Of a DNA stretch of 40,491 nucleotides, positions 7,385 through 15,846 are shown in pieces (position 1 is the stretch's first letter; each line of letters starts with the position of its first letter). The notes beneath the pieces are model-generated. The model ran no database searches and was not told the origin of the DNA. It saw nothing but the letters and a program-made list of their open reading frames with translations. Position numbers and translations under genes: made by a program. Source of the DNA: Thermoguttaceae bacterium (GTDB taxonomy: Bacteria; Planctomycetota; Planctomycetia; Pirellulales; Thermoguttaceae); contig JAFSDX010000149.1 in assembly GCA_017436025.1 (NCBI GenBank), positions 1-40,491 of the forward strand. The letters are read 5' to 3'.

Positions 7385-8536
7385 ATGTTGAAATCCAATG
7401 TTAAATTAGGGGGGGGGGGCAACCTGCGTAAGGTCGGTTTTACCCTCGTCGAACTCCTCGTCGTCATCGCCATCATCGGCATCCTCATCGGATTGCTCCT
7501 TCCGGCCGTCCAAGCGGCTCGCGAAGCCGCCCGTCGGATGCAATGCACGAACAACGTCAAACAACTCGCGCTTGCGACGATGAACTACGTCGACGCGAAC
7601 GCCGACACGCTCCCGCTCGGTCAAGACTGTTGGGGCGCGACGCCCGGTTCCGGCGTTACCCGCGAATACGGCGTCCGCGTCTTCTTGCTCCCTTACGTCG
7701 AACAAGCGGCGGTTTACAACCTCGCGATGGAATATTACAACGACGGCGTTAAGTTTTGGGAATCGGGCGCCGACCTGAAAGAAATCCAAATCGACGGCTA
7801 CCAATGCCCGTCCGACGGCGGCACGAAAAACCTTATCGACGGCTACCGCACCGCCAGCTACGTCTGCAGCTACGGCGACTACTGCCCGAAAACGGAAGAA
7901 TGGGGTTGGGTCAACGGTTCCTCCGGTCGCACCGACTACGCTCGCGGCGCGCTCCAACCGAAAACTTGGACGCCCCTCGCGTCGATCACCGACGGCACGT
8001 CGAACACCGCGCTCTTCAGCGAAACGGTCGTCGCGGTCAACGGCGCCACGACGTTCAAAAACGGTCAAGCCTGCAGCCGCTCCGACGTTTTCGGCGCCGG
8101 CACCGGCCACAACTCCTGCGAACTTAGCGGCTTCAACCCGCAAACCTGCCTCAACCTCAAAGGCGATACGACGTCCTATCGCAGCGACGTTACCGTCTAC
8201 CAAGCGCGCGGCAAGCGTTGGGGCGACGGTCAACTTCCGTTCGGCACGTTCTGCACGATCCTTCCGCCGAACTCCCCGAACTGCTCGATCGGCGGCGTCG
8301 GCGACGACGGCGTCAGCGTCCGTATCCTCTCCGCTTCGTCGAACCACAGCGGCGGCGTCAACGTCGCGATGGTCGACGGCTCCGTCCGCTTCGTCAGCGA
8401 AACGATCGACTGCGGCAACCTGACCGGCTCGACGATCGGCGACAACACCGGCCTTTGCAAACGCTCCGGCAAGTCCAGCTTCGGCGTTTGGGGCGCGCTC
8501 GGTTCCCGCGACGGCGGCGAAACCGACGTCAACTGA
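7385..8536 (+). CDS. DUF1559 pseudopilin-like protein, copy 4, with poly-G leader
   Basis: 383 residues. Leader MLKSNVKLGGGGNLRKVG, then FTLVELL with Glu at mature position 5, the hydrophobic helix, [16 protein letters not shown], the DUF1559 domain and [16 protein letters not shown] near the end. The GGGG of the leader comes from an uninterrupted run of 11 G at 7409-7419. At this length the frame is open; gain or loss of one base would end translation before the mature protein. Copies 1-3 have no such run. Predicted exported and membrane-anchored; function unknown. GAGGCAG serves as ribosome site. Confidence 0.9.
   Translation: MLKSNVKLGGGGNLRKVGFTLVELLVVIAIIGILIGLLLPAVQAAREAARRMQCTNNVKQLALATMNYVDANADTLPLGQDCWGATPGSGVTREYGVRVFLLPYVEQAAVYNLAMEYYNDGVKFWESGADLKEIQIDGYQCPSDGGTKNLIDGYRTASYVCSYGDYCPKTEEWGWVNGSSGRTDYARGALQPKTWTPLASITDGTSNTALFSETVVAVNGATTFKNGQACSRSDVFGAGTGHNSCELSGFNPQTCLNLKGDTTSYRSDVTVYQARGKRWGDGQLPFGTFCTILPPNSPNCSIGGVGDDGVSVRILSASSNHSGGVNVAMVDGSVRFVSETIDCGNLTGSTIGDNTGLCKRSGKSSFGVWGALGSRDGGETDVN
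7409..7419 (+). repeat. Homopolymer of 11 G in a coding region
   Basis: Eleven consecutive G inside the prepilin leader codons of DUF1559 copy 4. It is the longest homopolymer I noticed in the window and a candidate slipped-strand switch. It is also a place where sequencing errors concentrate. Confidence 0.9.
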
Positions 8537-8541
8537 ACGCG

Positions 8542-8607
8542 TTGAACCGGTTCAATCCGTTTAACCGTTAAAATCGGGCGCTTCGAACCGTCGGAGCGCC
8601 CTTTTTT
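8542..8607 (+). terminator. Terminator after DUF1559 copy 4
   Basis: GGGCGCT (8576-8582) pairs with AGCGCCC (8595-8601), followed by six T. A separate perfect palindrome, TTGAACCGGTTCAA, lies at 8542-8555 just after the stop. Confidence 0.75.
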
Positions 8608-8629
8608 CGACGTCGCTCTTTCCCGCCCC

Positions 8630-8657
8630 TTCCCTTTAACAAAGCGCGACGTATAAT
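8630..8657 (+). promoter_or_regulatory. Putative promoter for the lipoprotein gene
   Basis: TATAAT at 8652-8657 is perfect. The best -35 at 16 bases is TTCCCT (8630-8635), weak but again preceded by a run of C. The ATG is 46 bases downstream of the -10. Confidence 0.45.
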
Positions 8658-8702
8658 TAACGATAAATTTAACCTCGCACCTCTTATCCGAAAGGACGCG
8701 AA

Positions 8703-9197
8703 ATGAAAAAATTGCTTTCCCTCGCTCTCGCTTGCTGCGCGGCTCTCCTCGTCTCGACCGGTTGCGGCGGCGCTCCGCAACTCGACGGCCTCGACAACTA
8801 CTCCGGCGTCATCACGCTCGACGGCGAACCGTTGGCCGGCGCCTCGATCACCTTGGTTCCGACGACGGTCGGCCCCCGCGGCGCGGGCGCGATGTCGGAC
8901 GACAAAGGCAAGTTCGTCTTCCAAACCCTTCAAGCGGGCGACGGCGTCGCGCCGGGCGAATACAAAGTTACCGTTACGAAAACCCACTGGGAAGACGCTT
9001 ACACCGAAGAAGAGCAAAAAATTCTCAACGAAAGCGGCGGCAAACGACACGCGGAAGTCTTCCCGGATCGCCCGGAACCGACCGCCGTTTCCGATATTCC
9101 GGAATATTACAAAAGCGCCGATATGTCCGGTTTGACGCTCAGTCTCCCGGAAGGCGGCGCTAAAGACCTCAAAATCGAACTTTCGAGCGAAGAATGA
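8703..9197 (+). CDS. Small lipoprotein with a carboxypeptidase regulatory-like beta domain
   Basis: 164 residues. The signal peptide MKKLLSLALACCAALLVSTG ends at Cys21, giving a lipobox STGC, so the protein should be lipid-anchored. The rest reads YSGVITLDGEPLAGASITLVP, then DDKGKFVFQTL and APGEYKVTV. That is the pattern of the carboxypeptidase regulatory-like/transthyretin-type beta sandwich common in small planctomycete lipoproteins. A DIPEYYKSADMSGLTLSLPEGG stretch closes the protein. Its C-terminal half has a decayed relative at 6703-7023, so this gene type sits repeatedly beside DUF1559 genes. A structural or cell-surface role is possible; no enzymatic residues are seen. AAGGA ribosome site. 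Confidence 0.8.
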   Translation: MKKLLSLALACCAALLVSTGCGGAPQLDGLDNYSGVITLDGEPLAGASITLVPTTVGPRGAGAMSDDKGKFVFQTLQAGDGVAPGEYKVTVTKTHWEDAYTEEEQKILNESGGKRHAEVFPDRPEPTAVSDIPEYYKSADMSGLTLSLPEGGAKDLKIELSSEE

Positions 9198-9248
9198 TCC
9201 CGCTTCCGCGCGAAATTCACCCGGCGACGTCGCGTCGCTAACGTTTAT

Positions 9249-9300
9249 CCCGACTTTCGCCGCTTCTCCGGAACCGTCGAAAGTCGGGTCGTTTTCTTTT
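9249..9300 (+). terminator. Terminator after the lipoprotein gene
   Basis: CCCGACTTTCG (9249-9259) pairs perfectly with CGAAAGTCGGG (9278-9288), followed by TCGTTTTCTTTT. Confidence 0.8.
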
Positions 9301-9382
9301 ATCGGCTCGACGCTTCCCGTTCTCGTCGCCGCCGCGCTCCGCCTTTTCGCCCTTCCTTCTCCGAATCGCAAGGACTCCCGTT

Positions 9383-11629
9383 ATGTCGCCGACCTCCGCT
9401 CCGCTCTCCGGTTCGACTTCAACCTCGGTTTCGCCGACGTCCGCCGACTCGCGCCGCCGCTTTGTTTCGTTCCCGTTCGCCGCGCGCCTCGCGTTTTTCC
9501 TCTTTTTCCTTTGGTTTTGGGGCGTTCGATACGGCGACTTCCTTTACGTCGCGCAAGGGTTCGACATATTCCTTTGGCGTTGGTCGTTTTTGACCGACGC
9601 GGTTCGCCCGGCGGAGCTTTCGTTGCGCTTGTCGGCGTTTTTCGTTCAATTTTTCTATTACCCGGCGCTCGGCGCGGCGATTTTAGCCGGATTTTTAACC
9701 TTTATCCAGTTCGGAACGGAGCGATTATTCCGGTTAACCGGGCGGCTCTTCCCGTTGTCGTTCGTTCCGTCGGCCCTCCTTTCGATTCAAATCACGAGCG
9801 TCGAATATTACGTTTTCGAATATTTCGACGTCGCGTTCCTTTTTAGCTTCGTTTTCCAATATTCGTTTGCTTTACTTTTTGCATTGATTTTCGACACATT
9901 AAAATCAGAGCGCGCTCGAACGGCGTTCTTGACGCTCGGCGTCGCGCTTTCCTTCCCGATTTTCGGCGTCTTCGCGCTCCTCGCCGCGCTCTTTTGCCTC
10001 CTAAAAGAAGCGACGCGCCCCGTCGACGCCGCTAAAACCGCCAAAACCGACAAAGTCAACGCAAAACGCCGCCGACGCCTCGCCGGGCTCGCTCTTTGGA
10101 CGCTCGCCGTCCCGACGCTCTATTGGCCGCTCTTCGCCGGAACCGCGCGAACGCTCGGCGCCCTTTACCTCGCCGGACTCGCCGAAGAAACCGTTTCGGA
10201 ACGCGACGCGGCGACGGAGCAAATTTACGCCGCCTTTCTCGGCGCGCTTCTCGCCTACTTCGTCGCGGTCGCCGTCCTCGACGCGCTCCGTCGAACCGCC
10301 GAAAACCGCGCCCCGCAAGCCGTTCAACCGAAACGGTCGGAACAACCCCAACGACCGTTAAAACCGACGTCGCCGCGACGCTCGACGCAAAAAGCCCGAA
10401 AAGCGCAAAATCCCGAAACGCCGCAAACCGCGCAAAGCGCCCAAAACGCCGAGCCCGCGCGCCCGGCGTTTTCGCTCGACTCGACCGCGACGATCTCCGC
10501 CCTCGCGCTCCTAACGCTCGCGCTCGTCGTCGTTCGCGTCTCCTTTCACTCCCCCGACTTCGCGGCGCTTTGCGGAATCGCCCGCGCTCTCGACCGCGAA
10601 GATTGGGAAGCGGTCGTTCGCCTCGAATCGACCGTCGCGGCGCCGTCGAACCCGACGATTACCGCCCGCGTTTTGGCGCAAGCGCGACTCGGCCGCCTCG
10701 CCGACGAGCTTTATTTGCGCCCGATCAAGCCGACGCGTCCGCGTCAACACTATCAAACGACGACCTTCTGCATGTGCGGCGACCGAATCCTTTACGAGTA
10801 CGGCGCCGTCAACCCGGCGATGCGCGTCGCGTCGAACAATTACGTCGTCAAACGCGAACGGAGCGCTTGGGCCGCCTCGACGCTCGCCCTCTGCAACGTC
10901 GTCGAAGACCGCCGCGCCGTCGCCGAACGCTACCTTTACCGCCTCCAAGGAACGCTCTTTCACCGGAAAAAAGCGGCGGAGTTGGCGGCTTACCTCGACG
11001 CCCGAAGCGCCGAAAAATCGCCGTTTACGTCCTACCTGCGCCAAGCGACGCTCTCCGACGCCCGCCTCGCCGAACTCGACGCGTCGTTCGCCGCCGTCCG
11101 CGCGCAAAAACCGAACGTCGACGACTTCGCGACAACCCGCTGCGTCGACCATATCCGTTATCAACTCGTTCAAACGGACGACCTCGCGAAACGCCCCCTT
11201 CCGGAACGCGAAACCCGCCTCGCGACCCTCCTGCTAATGCGCGACCTTCCGACGTTCGCCCGCCATTTCGACGCTTACCTCGCCGAAAAAACCGCCCTCG
11301 CCGACGCGTCGCGACGCCGAATCCCTCGCGTCCTCCAAGAGGCGATTTACCTGCGCGTCCACTTCCCCAAAATCTTCGAACGCCCCGCCGACGAACGTTG
11401 GGAACCGCCGAAAGAAGTCGAACTCGACCCGGCGATTCGCGAGCGTTTCAACCACTGCATGACGCTCCTCCAACCGGAAAGTTTTAACAACGAAGCGATT
11501 CAAGCCGCCAACCGCGAACTCGGCGACCGCGAACGCGACCCGGCCAAACGAGCGATCCTCGCCGCCCAATTTTACTTCGGCGACTCCCTTTGGCCGTCGG
11601 TCTTCGCCGAACCGCTTGAAAATTATTGA
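9383..11629 (+). CDS. Polytopic inner-membrane protein, DUF6057-like
   Basis: 748 residues. After a Ser/Thr/Pro-rich start, several hydrophobic helices follow: FAARLAFFLFFLWFWG near 33-48, FFVQFFYYPALGAAILAGFL, a segment near 135-175 rich in Phe and Tyr, FALLAALFCLL and FLGALLAYFVAVAVL. A charged, low-complexity Gln/Pro/Lys loop of about 60 residues and one more helix (ISALALLTLALVVVRVSF) come next. A soluble C-terminal half of about 350 residues reads ALDREDWEAVVRL...NPTITARVLAQARLGRLADELY, which looks like TPR-type helices. The layout, with the QFFYYPALGA block, resembles DUF6057 membrane proteins known from Bacteroidota and planctomycetes. Function unknown. AAGGA ribosome site supports the start. 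Confidence 0.6.
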   Translation: MSPTSAPLSGSTSTSVSPTSADSRRRFVSFPFAARLAFFLFFLWFWGVRYGDFLYVAQGFDIFLWRWSFLTDAVRPAELSLRLSAFFVQFFYYPALGAAILAGFLTFIQFGTERLFRLTGRLFPLSFVPSALLSIQITSVEYYVFEYFDVAFLFSFVFQYSFALLFALIFDTLKSERARTAFLTLGVALSFPIFGVFALLAALFCLLKEATRPVDAAKTAKTDKVNAKRRRRLAGLALWTLAVPTLYWPLFAGTARTLGALYLAGLAEETVSERDAATEQIYAAFLGALLAYFVAVAVLDALRRTAENRAPQAVQPKRSEQPQRPLKPTSPRRSTQKARKAQNPETPQTAQSAQNAEPARPAFSLDSTATISALALLTLALVVVRVSFHSPDFAALCGIARALDREDWEAVVRLESTVAAPSNPTITARVLAQARLGRLADELYLRPIKPTRPRQHYQTTTFCMCGDRILYEYGAVNPAMRVASNNYVVKRERSAWAASTLALCNVVEDRRAVAERYLYRLQGTLFHRKKAAELAAYLDARSAEKSPFTSYLRQATLSDARLAELDASFAAVRAQKPNVDDFATTRCVDHIRYQLVQTDDLAKRPLPERETRLATLLLMRDLPTFARHFDAYLAEKTALADASRRRIPRVLQEAIYLRVHFPKIFERPADERWEPPKEVELDPAIRERFNHCMTLLQPESFNNEAIQAANRELGDRERDPAKRAILAAQFYFGDSLWPSVFAEPLENY

Positions 11630-11710
11630 CGTCGCCCCGCTCCGCCGGAACAAACCGACAAACGTTCGGAGAAAAACGGAAAAAAGACGCGGAAAAACGT
11701 TCGCCCCCCC

Positions 11711-11738
11711 TTGTAAAAAACGCCGTCGAAGGTAATAT
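11711..11738 (+). promoter_or_regulatory. Promoter for argG
   Basis: Seven C lead into TTGTAA (11711-11716), then a 16-base spacer and TAATAT (11733-11738). Leader to the ATG is about 80 bases. I see no arginine-box-like palindrome. Confidence 0.6.
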
Positions 11739-11824
11739 ATAAGAGGTTTACTTTGCGTCTTTAAAAATCGACCCGGCGCGCCCGCGCTCTCGGGCCTTAA
11801 AACGGAAAACAACGGAGAGAGATT

Positions 11825-13042
11825 ATGTCGAAGAAGTGCGTTTTGGCGTATTCCGGCGGTTTGGACACGTCGGTCATCTTGGGTTGGTTGCTGGACAAAG
11901 GTTACGAAGTCCACGCCGTTTACGTCGACTTGGGTCAACCGAGCGAAAATCGCGAAGAAATCCGTCAAAAGGCGATTAACATCGGCGCGACGTCCGTCCG
12001 TTTCATCGACGTTAAAGAGGAAGTCTGCCGCGACTTCGCCTTCCCGGCGATCCAATGGCAAGCGAAGTACGAAGGCGTTTACCTCCTCGGCACGTCGCTC
12101 GCTCGCCCGCTGATCTCGAAGAAAATCCTCGAAGTCGCGAAAGAAGTCGGCGCGACGGTTTACGTTCACGGCGCCACCGGCAAAGGGAACGACCAATGCC
12201 GTTTCCAACTCGCCGCCGAAGCGCTCGACCCGAGTATCGAAATCCTTGCTCCGTGGCGTATGGACGAGTTCCGCGAACTCTTCCCGGGCCGCACCGAAAT
12301 GATCAACTACTGCGAAGCGAAAAACATTCCGGTCAAAGCGTCGATCGCGAAGCCGTATTCGTCGGACGAAAACTGCCTTCACATCAGCTACGAAGCCGGC
12401 AAGCTCGAAGACCTGAACGTCAACGGGATGGAAACGGTCGAATTCGGCATTTGCGAAAACACGCCGAAAACCGCGCCGGACGCCGAAGAAGAAGTCGTTA
12501 TCCGTTTCGAGCAAGGCGTTCCGGTCGCCGTTAACGGCCAAACGATGAGCGCTTACGAGATTATGGACGCGCTGAACAAAATCGGCGGTCGCAACGGGAT
12601 CGGCATCATCGATATGGTCGAAAACCGCTTCGTCGGTATGAAGAGCCGCGGCGTTTACGAAGCGCCGGGTATGACGATTCTCTACGACGCCTTGCGTTAC
12701 ATCGAACAGCTGACGATGGAACGCGAAGCGATGCGTCTGCGCGACCGTTTGGCGCCGGAAGTCGCCGAATTGATCTACTACGGCTTCTGGTACAGCGTCA
12801 AGATGGATATGTTCCTCGCGATGATCAAAGAAGCGCACAAGTGGACGACGGGCGAAGTTTCCTTGAAACTTTACAAGGGCAACATCATCCTGAACGGTCG
12901 CACGAGCCCGAACTCGCTCTACGACGAAGGGATCGCGACGATGGAAGGCGGCGGCGACTACAACCAAAACGACGCGACCGGTTTCCTCCGCATTCAAGGA
13001 CTCCCGTACCGCGTCGCCGGCGGCGTTCACCCGCGCATCTAA
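11825..13042 (+). CDS. argG: Argininosuccinate synthase
   Basis: 405 residues, full length for the family. It condenses citrulline and aspartate with ATP to form argininosuccinate in cytoplasmic arginine synthesis. The N-terminal LAYSGGLDTSVILGWL (7-22) is the ATP-pyrophosphatase P-loop. VYVDLGQPSE, the GTSLARPLISKKI helix, VHGATGKGNDQCRF and MSAYEIMDALNKIGGRNGIG are further family blocks. The C-terminus LYDEGIATMEGGGDYNQNDATGF matches the usual tetramer tail. A purine-rich GGAGAGAG lies just before the ATG. It has its own promoter and terminator, so it is monocistronic and not part of an arginine operon here. Codon use is slightly more biased than in the neighbours, as expected for a well-expressed gene. 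Confidence 0.97.
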   Translation: MSKKCVLAYSGGLDTSVILGWLLDKGYEVHAVYVDLGQPSENREEIRQKAINIGATSVRFIDVKEEVCRDFAFPAIQWQAKYEGVYLLGTSLARPLISKKILEVAKEVGATVYVHGATGKGNDQCRFQLAAEALDPSIEILAPWRMDEFRELFPGRTEMINYCEAKNIPVKASIAKPYSSDENCLHISYEAGKLEDLNVNGMETVEFGICENTPKTAPDAEEEVVIRFEQGVPVAVNGQTMSAYEIMDALNKIGGRNGIGIIDMVENRFVGMKSRGVYEAPGMTILYDALRYIEQLTMEREAMRLRDRLAPEVAELIYYGFWYSVKMDMFLAMIKEAHKWTTGEVSLKLYKGNIILNGRTSPNSLYDEGIATMEGGGDYNQNDATGFLRIQGLPYRVAGGVHPRI

Positions 13043-13076
13043 TTCCCGTTAATTCCGGAATTTAGTTCAATTTCGT

Positions 13077-13126
13077 TCCGACGTTCGCTCGCTTTTTTCG
13101 CCGAGCCGAACGTCGGAGCTTTTTCT
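13077..13126 (+). terminator. Terminator of argG
   Basis: TCCGACGTTCG (13077-13087) pairs perfectly with CGAACGTCGGA (13107-13117), followed by GCTTTTTCT. The 170 bases after it are pyrimidine-rich and hold no gene I can support. Confidence 0.85.
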
Positions 13127-13297
13127 ATTTCTTGCGCGTCGGTGTTCGCTCTTCTTCGCTCTTCCTCGACGCGTCCTTTTTCTCGCTCTTTTCCGTCGTT
13201 CGGCGCCGATTTACCTCAACGTTTTTCAAAAATATCAAACGTTCCGACGTTTTTCGAGCTTTTTTGCGCTTTTTCGTCGATTTTTCGCGCTTCCCCC

Positions 13298-13326
13298 TCG
13301 AAATTTAGCCCGGCTTGAGCTAAAAT
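13298..13326 (+). promoter_or_regulatory. Putative promoter for the SEC-C/TPR gene
   Basis: TAAAAT (13321-13326) with a weak TCGAAA at 17 bases (13298-13303), directly after five C. Leader to the ATG is about 105 bases. Confidence 0.4.
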
Positions 13327-13437
13327 AGAAGAAAGCGTCGACGCGTTTTCGCCGTCGAGCGCGCGGCGGCGCCGTTCGAGCGTCCCGACCGAATTTTACG
13401 AACAACCGTTTGAAACACGTTTGGAAAGATTGCGTCA

Positions 13438-15666
13438 ATGGCCATCGACCTCTACTCCCTCTGCCCCGGCGGTCGCGGGAAGAAAATCAAATTCTGCTGC
13501 CCGGATCACGTCAAAGACTTGGAACAAATCGACGCGTTCCTCGAAGGCGAACAGTTCGCCGCGGGTCTCGCTTTCGTCGAAAACCTCGAAAAATCGCGCC
13601 CGGACTGCGCCTGCTTGACCGAAGCGAAGTGCTTGTTCCAACGGATGATCGGGCTTTGGGAGCAAGCGTACGAAACCGCCGTCGCGTTCGCCGCTCGCGA
13701 GCCGAAAAACGTCGTCGCGCACACGGAGCTCGCAATTTCCGCCGCGCTCCTCGACAAACCGCAAGAAGCCGTTTCGGCCCTTATCGACGCGATCGAAAAC
13801 GTCGAAGGCGACCAATTCCCGGTCGCGATCGTCCAAGCGATGTTGACCGTCGGCGTTAGTTTCTACGAAAACGGTCGACTTTACCCGGCGATCGCCGTCG
13901 CGAAACAGCTCCAAGCGTTCGCGCCGCAAGACCAAGCGTCGAACGAGTTCCTTTACCGCTGCCTCGGCGCCGAAACGGTTCCGCTGATGCTGAAAGAGCA
14001 AGTCTTCGACCTCGAAGCGCCCGCCGACTTCGAGAAAAAAGTCGAATACGACGAAGCGGCGCGCCTGATCGCTCGCGGTTGTTGGAAAAAGGGTCGCGCG
14101 ATTCTCGAATCGCTCCTTCCGCTCGGCGAAAGTTGGCCGAATCTCTTCCGCAACCTCGGAATTCTCGTCCTTTGGTTCGCCGAAGAGGAAGTCGGGCGCG
14201 CTTACATCGAGCGTTACCTCGCGTCGCCGAACGTCGACGCCGAAGACGCGATCGATATGGAAACGTTCCAATTCCTCCGCGCCGTTCCGACTTGGGACGA
14301 CGTCGAAACGACCGTCAAGCGGACGTATACGCTAACCGACTTCGACGCCGCGTTCGAAAAAATCCTCTCGTCCCGAATTTTGCTCGCGAATCCCCGCCTC
14401 CGCGCCGCGGTCGCTCACTTGGAGGTTCCGCCGAAAGCGACCTTCAACCTGCTGACCGGCCCGCTCTCGGAAAAGACGGAAAACCTTACGCTCGCGGAAG
14501 TTCCGACGCAATTCGCCTTCGCGTTCCTCTTCGGCAAGCAAACCGACCGCGAAGCGCGCATCGAAACTTACGCGCTCCCGAGCGAAACGGCTCGCGTCGA
14601 AGCGGCGCTGACCGAAATTCTCGGCGCGTTGCCCCCGCTCGAGTCGGAAGAACCGCAAGACACGACCGTTCTTTGGACGACGAACGAATCGACGCCGCGT
14701 TTCCAATTCCGCGACGGCGCCCCGATTTCGCAAGCGACGGTCGAAGCGCTCTTCGACGAACACCTTAACGTCTTCGCCGACAATTGGTTCGAACATCCCT
14801 ACAAGATTTTAGGCGGCGTTTCCCCGAAAGAAACGCTCGCCGCCGAGAACGGTTCGCGCCGCGTTGAAGCGTTGGTTCGCGTCGTCGGCTCGACCTTCAC
14901 GCCGGAATTTGCCGATAGGGTTATGTCGGTTTTGCGGACGAAAGCGGGTCTTTCCGCGCCGGAACCGATCGTTCCGCCGGCCTCGTTCGCGTCGAAAGAG
15001 GAAACGCTCGCCTTCTTCCGCCGCGTCCCGCTTTGGCGTTGGGGCCGCCTTACGGTCGACGCTTTCCGCACCGACGCGCTCGTCGAACTCCTTCAAATCG
15101 CGAATCTTGTCGCGCCTCGCGACGTTAAGGAAAAGTTCGCTCGCGAAACGCTGACCCGTCCGAGCGGCGAAATGGAGTACGAAGCTCGCGCGATCGCTTA
15201 TTCGATTCTCGTCGACGCCGCCGTTTTGGCGCAAGATTCGGACAAAGCGCTCGAGTTGATCGCCGAAGCGACCGAATACGCCGCGTCGGTCGGTCAACCG
15301 GACGCGCAGTGGAACGTTCTGGAGTTCATGACGCGCTTCCATCGCCAAGAATACGACAAGCTCCGCGACTTGGCGCAACACGTCTTTACCGAACACCAAG
15401 ACGACCGACAAGCGGTTCAAACGCTGCAAGAGTTCTTCGCTCGCTTGAACTCGGCGGCGCAAATGCAAGCGCAAGCGGAAGCCGCGTACCGTCGTCAAGC
15501 GCAAGCGCAAGGCGGCGCGGCCTCGGCCTCTCCGTTCGGCGGCGCTCCGTCGCCGTTCGACGCTCCGCAAGCCCCGGCGCAAGAGGAAAAGTCGAGCGGC
15601 CTTTGGACGCCCGGTTCCGACTCCGGCTCCTCGAACGGCGGGTCGCGCTTGATCATTCCGGACTGA
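13438..15666 (+). CDS. SEC-C-like zinc motif protein with tetratricopeptide-type helices
   Basis: 742 residues, cytoplasmic by appearance (no signal, no membrane helix). The N-terminus MAIDLYSLCPGGRGKKIKFCC resembles the SEC-C metal-binding tail of SecA-like proteins (C...G.GKK.K.CC) but has one cysteine fewer before the GKK. Repeated helix pairs follow, with LAISAALLDKPQEAVSALIDAIE and similar stretches that fit TPR or solenoid packing through to about residue 650. An Ala/Gln/Pro-rich, probably disordered tail rich in Gly and Ser ends the protein. Similar N-terminal motifs are known from planctomycete hypothetical proteins; the role is unknown. GGAAAG nine bases before the ATG serves as ribosome site. 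Confidence 0.65.
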   Translation: MAIDLYSLCPGGRGKKIKFCCPDHVKDLEQIDAFLEGEQFAAGLAFVENLEKSRPDCACLTEAKCLFQRMIGLWEQAYETAVAFAAREPKNVVAHTELAISAALLDKPQEAVSALIDAIENVEGDQFPVAIVQAMLTVGVSFYENGRLYPAIAVAKQLQAFAPQDQASNEFLYRCLGAETVPLMLKEQVFDLEAPADFEKKVEYDEAARLIARGCWKKGRAILESLLPLGESWPNLFRNLGILVLWFAEEEVGRAYIERYLASPNVDAEDAIDMETFQFLRAVPTWDDVETTVKRTYTLTDFDAAFEKILSSRILLANPRLRAAVAHLEVPPKATFNLLTGPLSEKTENLTLAEVPTQFAFAFLFGKQTDREARIETYALPSETARVEAALTEILGALPPLESEEPQDTTVLWTTNESTPRFQFRDGAPISQATVEALFDEHLNVFADNWFEHPYKILGGVSPKETLAAENGSRRVEALVRVVGSTFTPEFADRVMSVLRTKAGLSAPEPIVPPASFASKEETLAFFRRVPLWRWGRLTVDAFRTDALVELLQIANLVAPRDVKEKFARETLTRPSGEMEYEARAIAYSILVDAAVLAQDSDKALELIAEATEYAASVGQPDAQWNVLEFMTRFHRQEYDKLRDLAQHVFTEHQDDRQAVQTLQEFFARLNSAAQMQAQAEAAYRRQAQAQGGAASASPFGGAPSPFDAPQAPAQEEKSSGLWTPGSDSGSSNGGSRLIIPD

Positions 15667-15681
15667 TTCGCGACCGACGCA

Positions 15682-15736
15682 ACCCCATTAACGGCGGCGT
15701 TTACGTTCCAACGTTAAACGCCGTCGTTAACGGGGT
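15682..15736 (+). terminator. Very long near-perfect inverted repeat after the SEC-C/TPR gene
   Basis: Arms of about 26 bases (ACCCCATTAACGGCGGCG... and its near complement ...CGTCGTTAACGGGGT) face each other across a two-base gap. They differ by two substitutions and one indel. No T-tract follows on either side, so it may be a strong transcript-end hairpin rather than a classical intrinsic terminator. Confidence 0.65.
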
Positions 15737-15846
15737 CGGTTAAGCGACGACGCCTTTCTCCCTTTTCCCGTTACCTTCCGTCTTCGCGCGCCGCCGACGT
15801 TTGACGCCGCGTCGCGTCGAAGGCGAAACCAAGGAGCGCAACTTCA

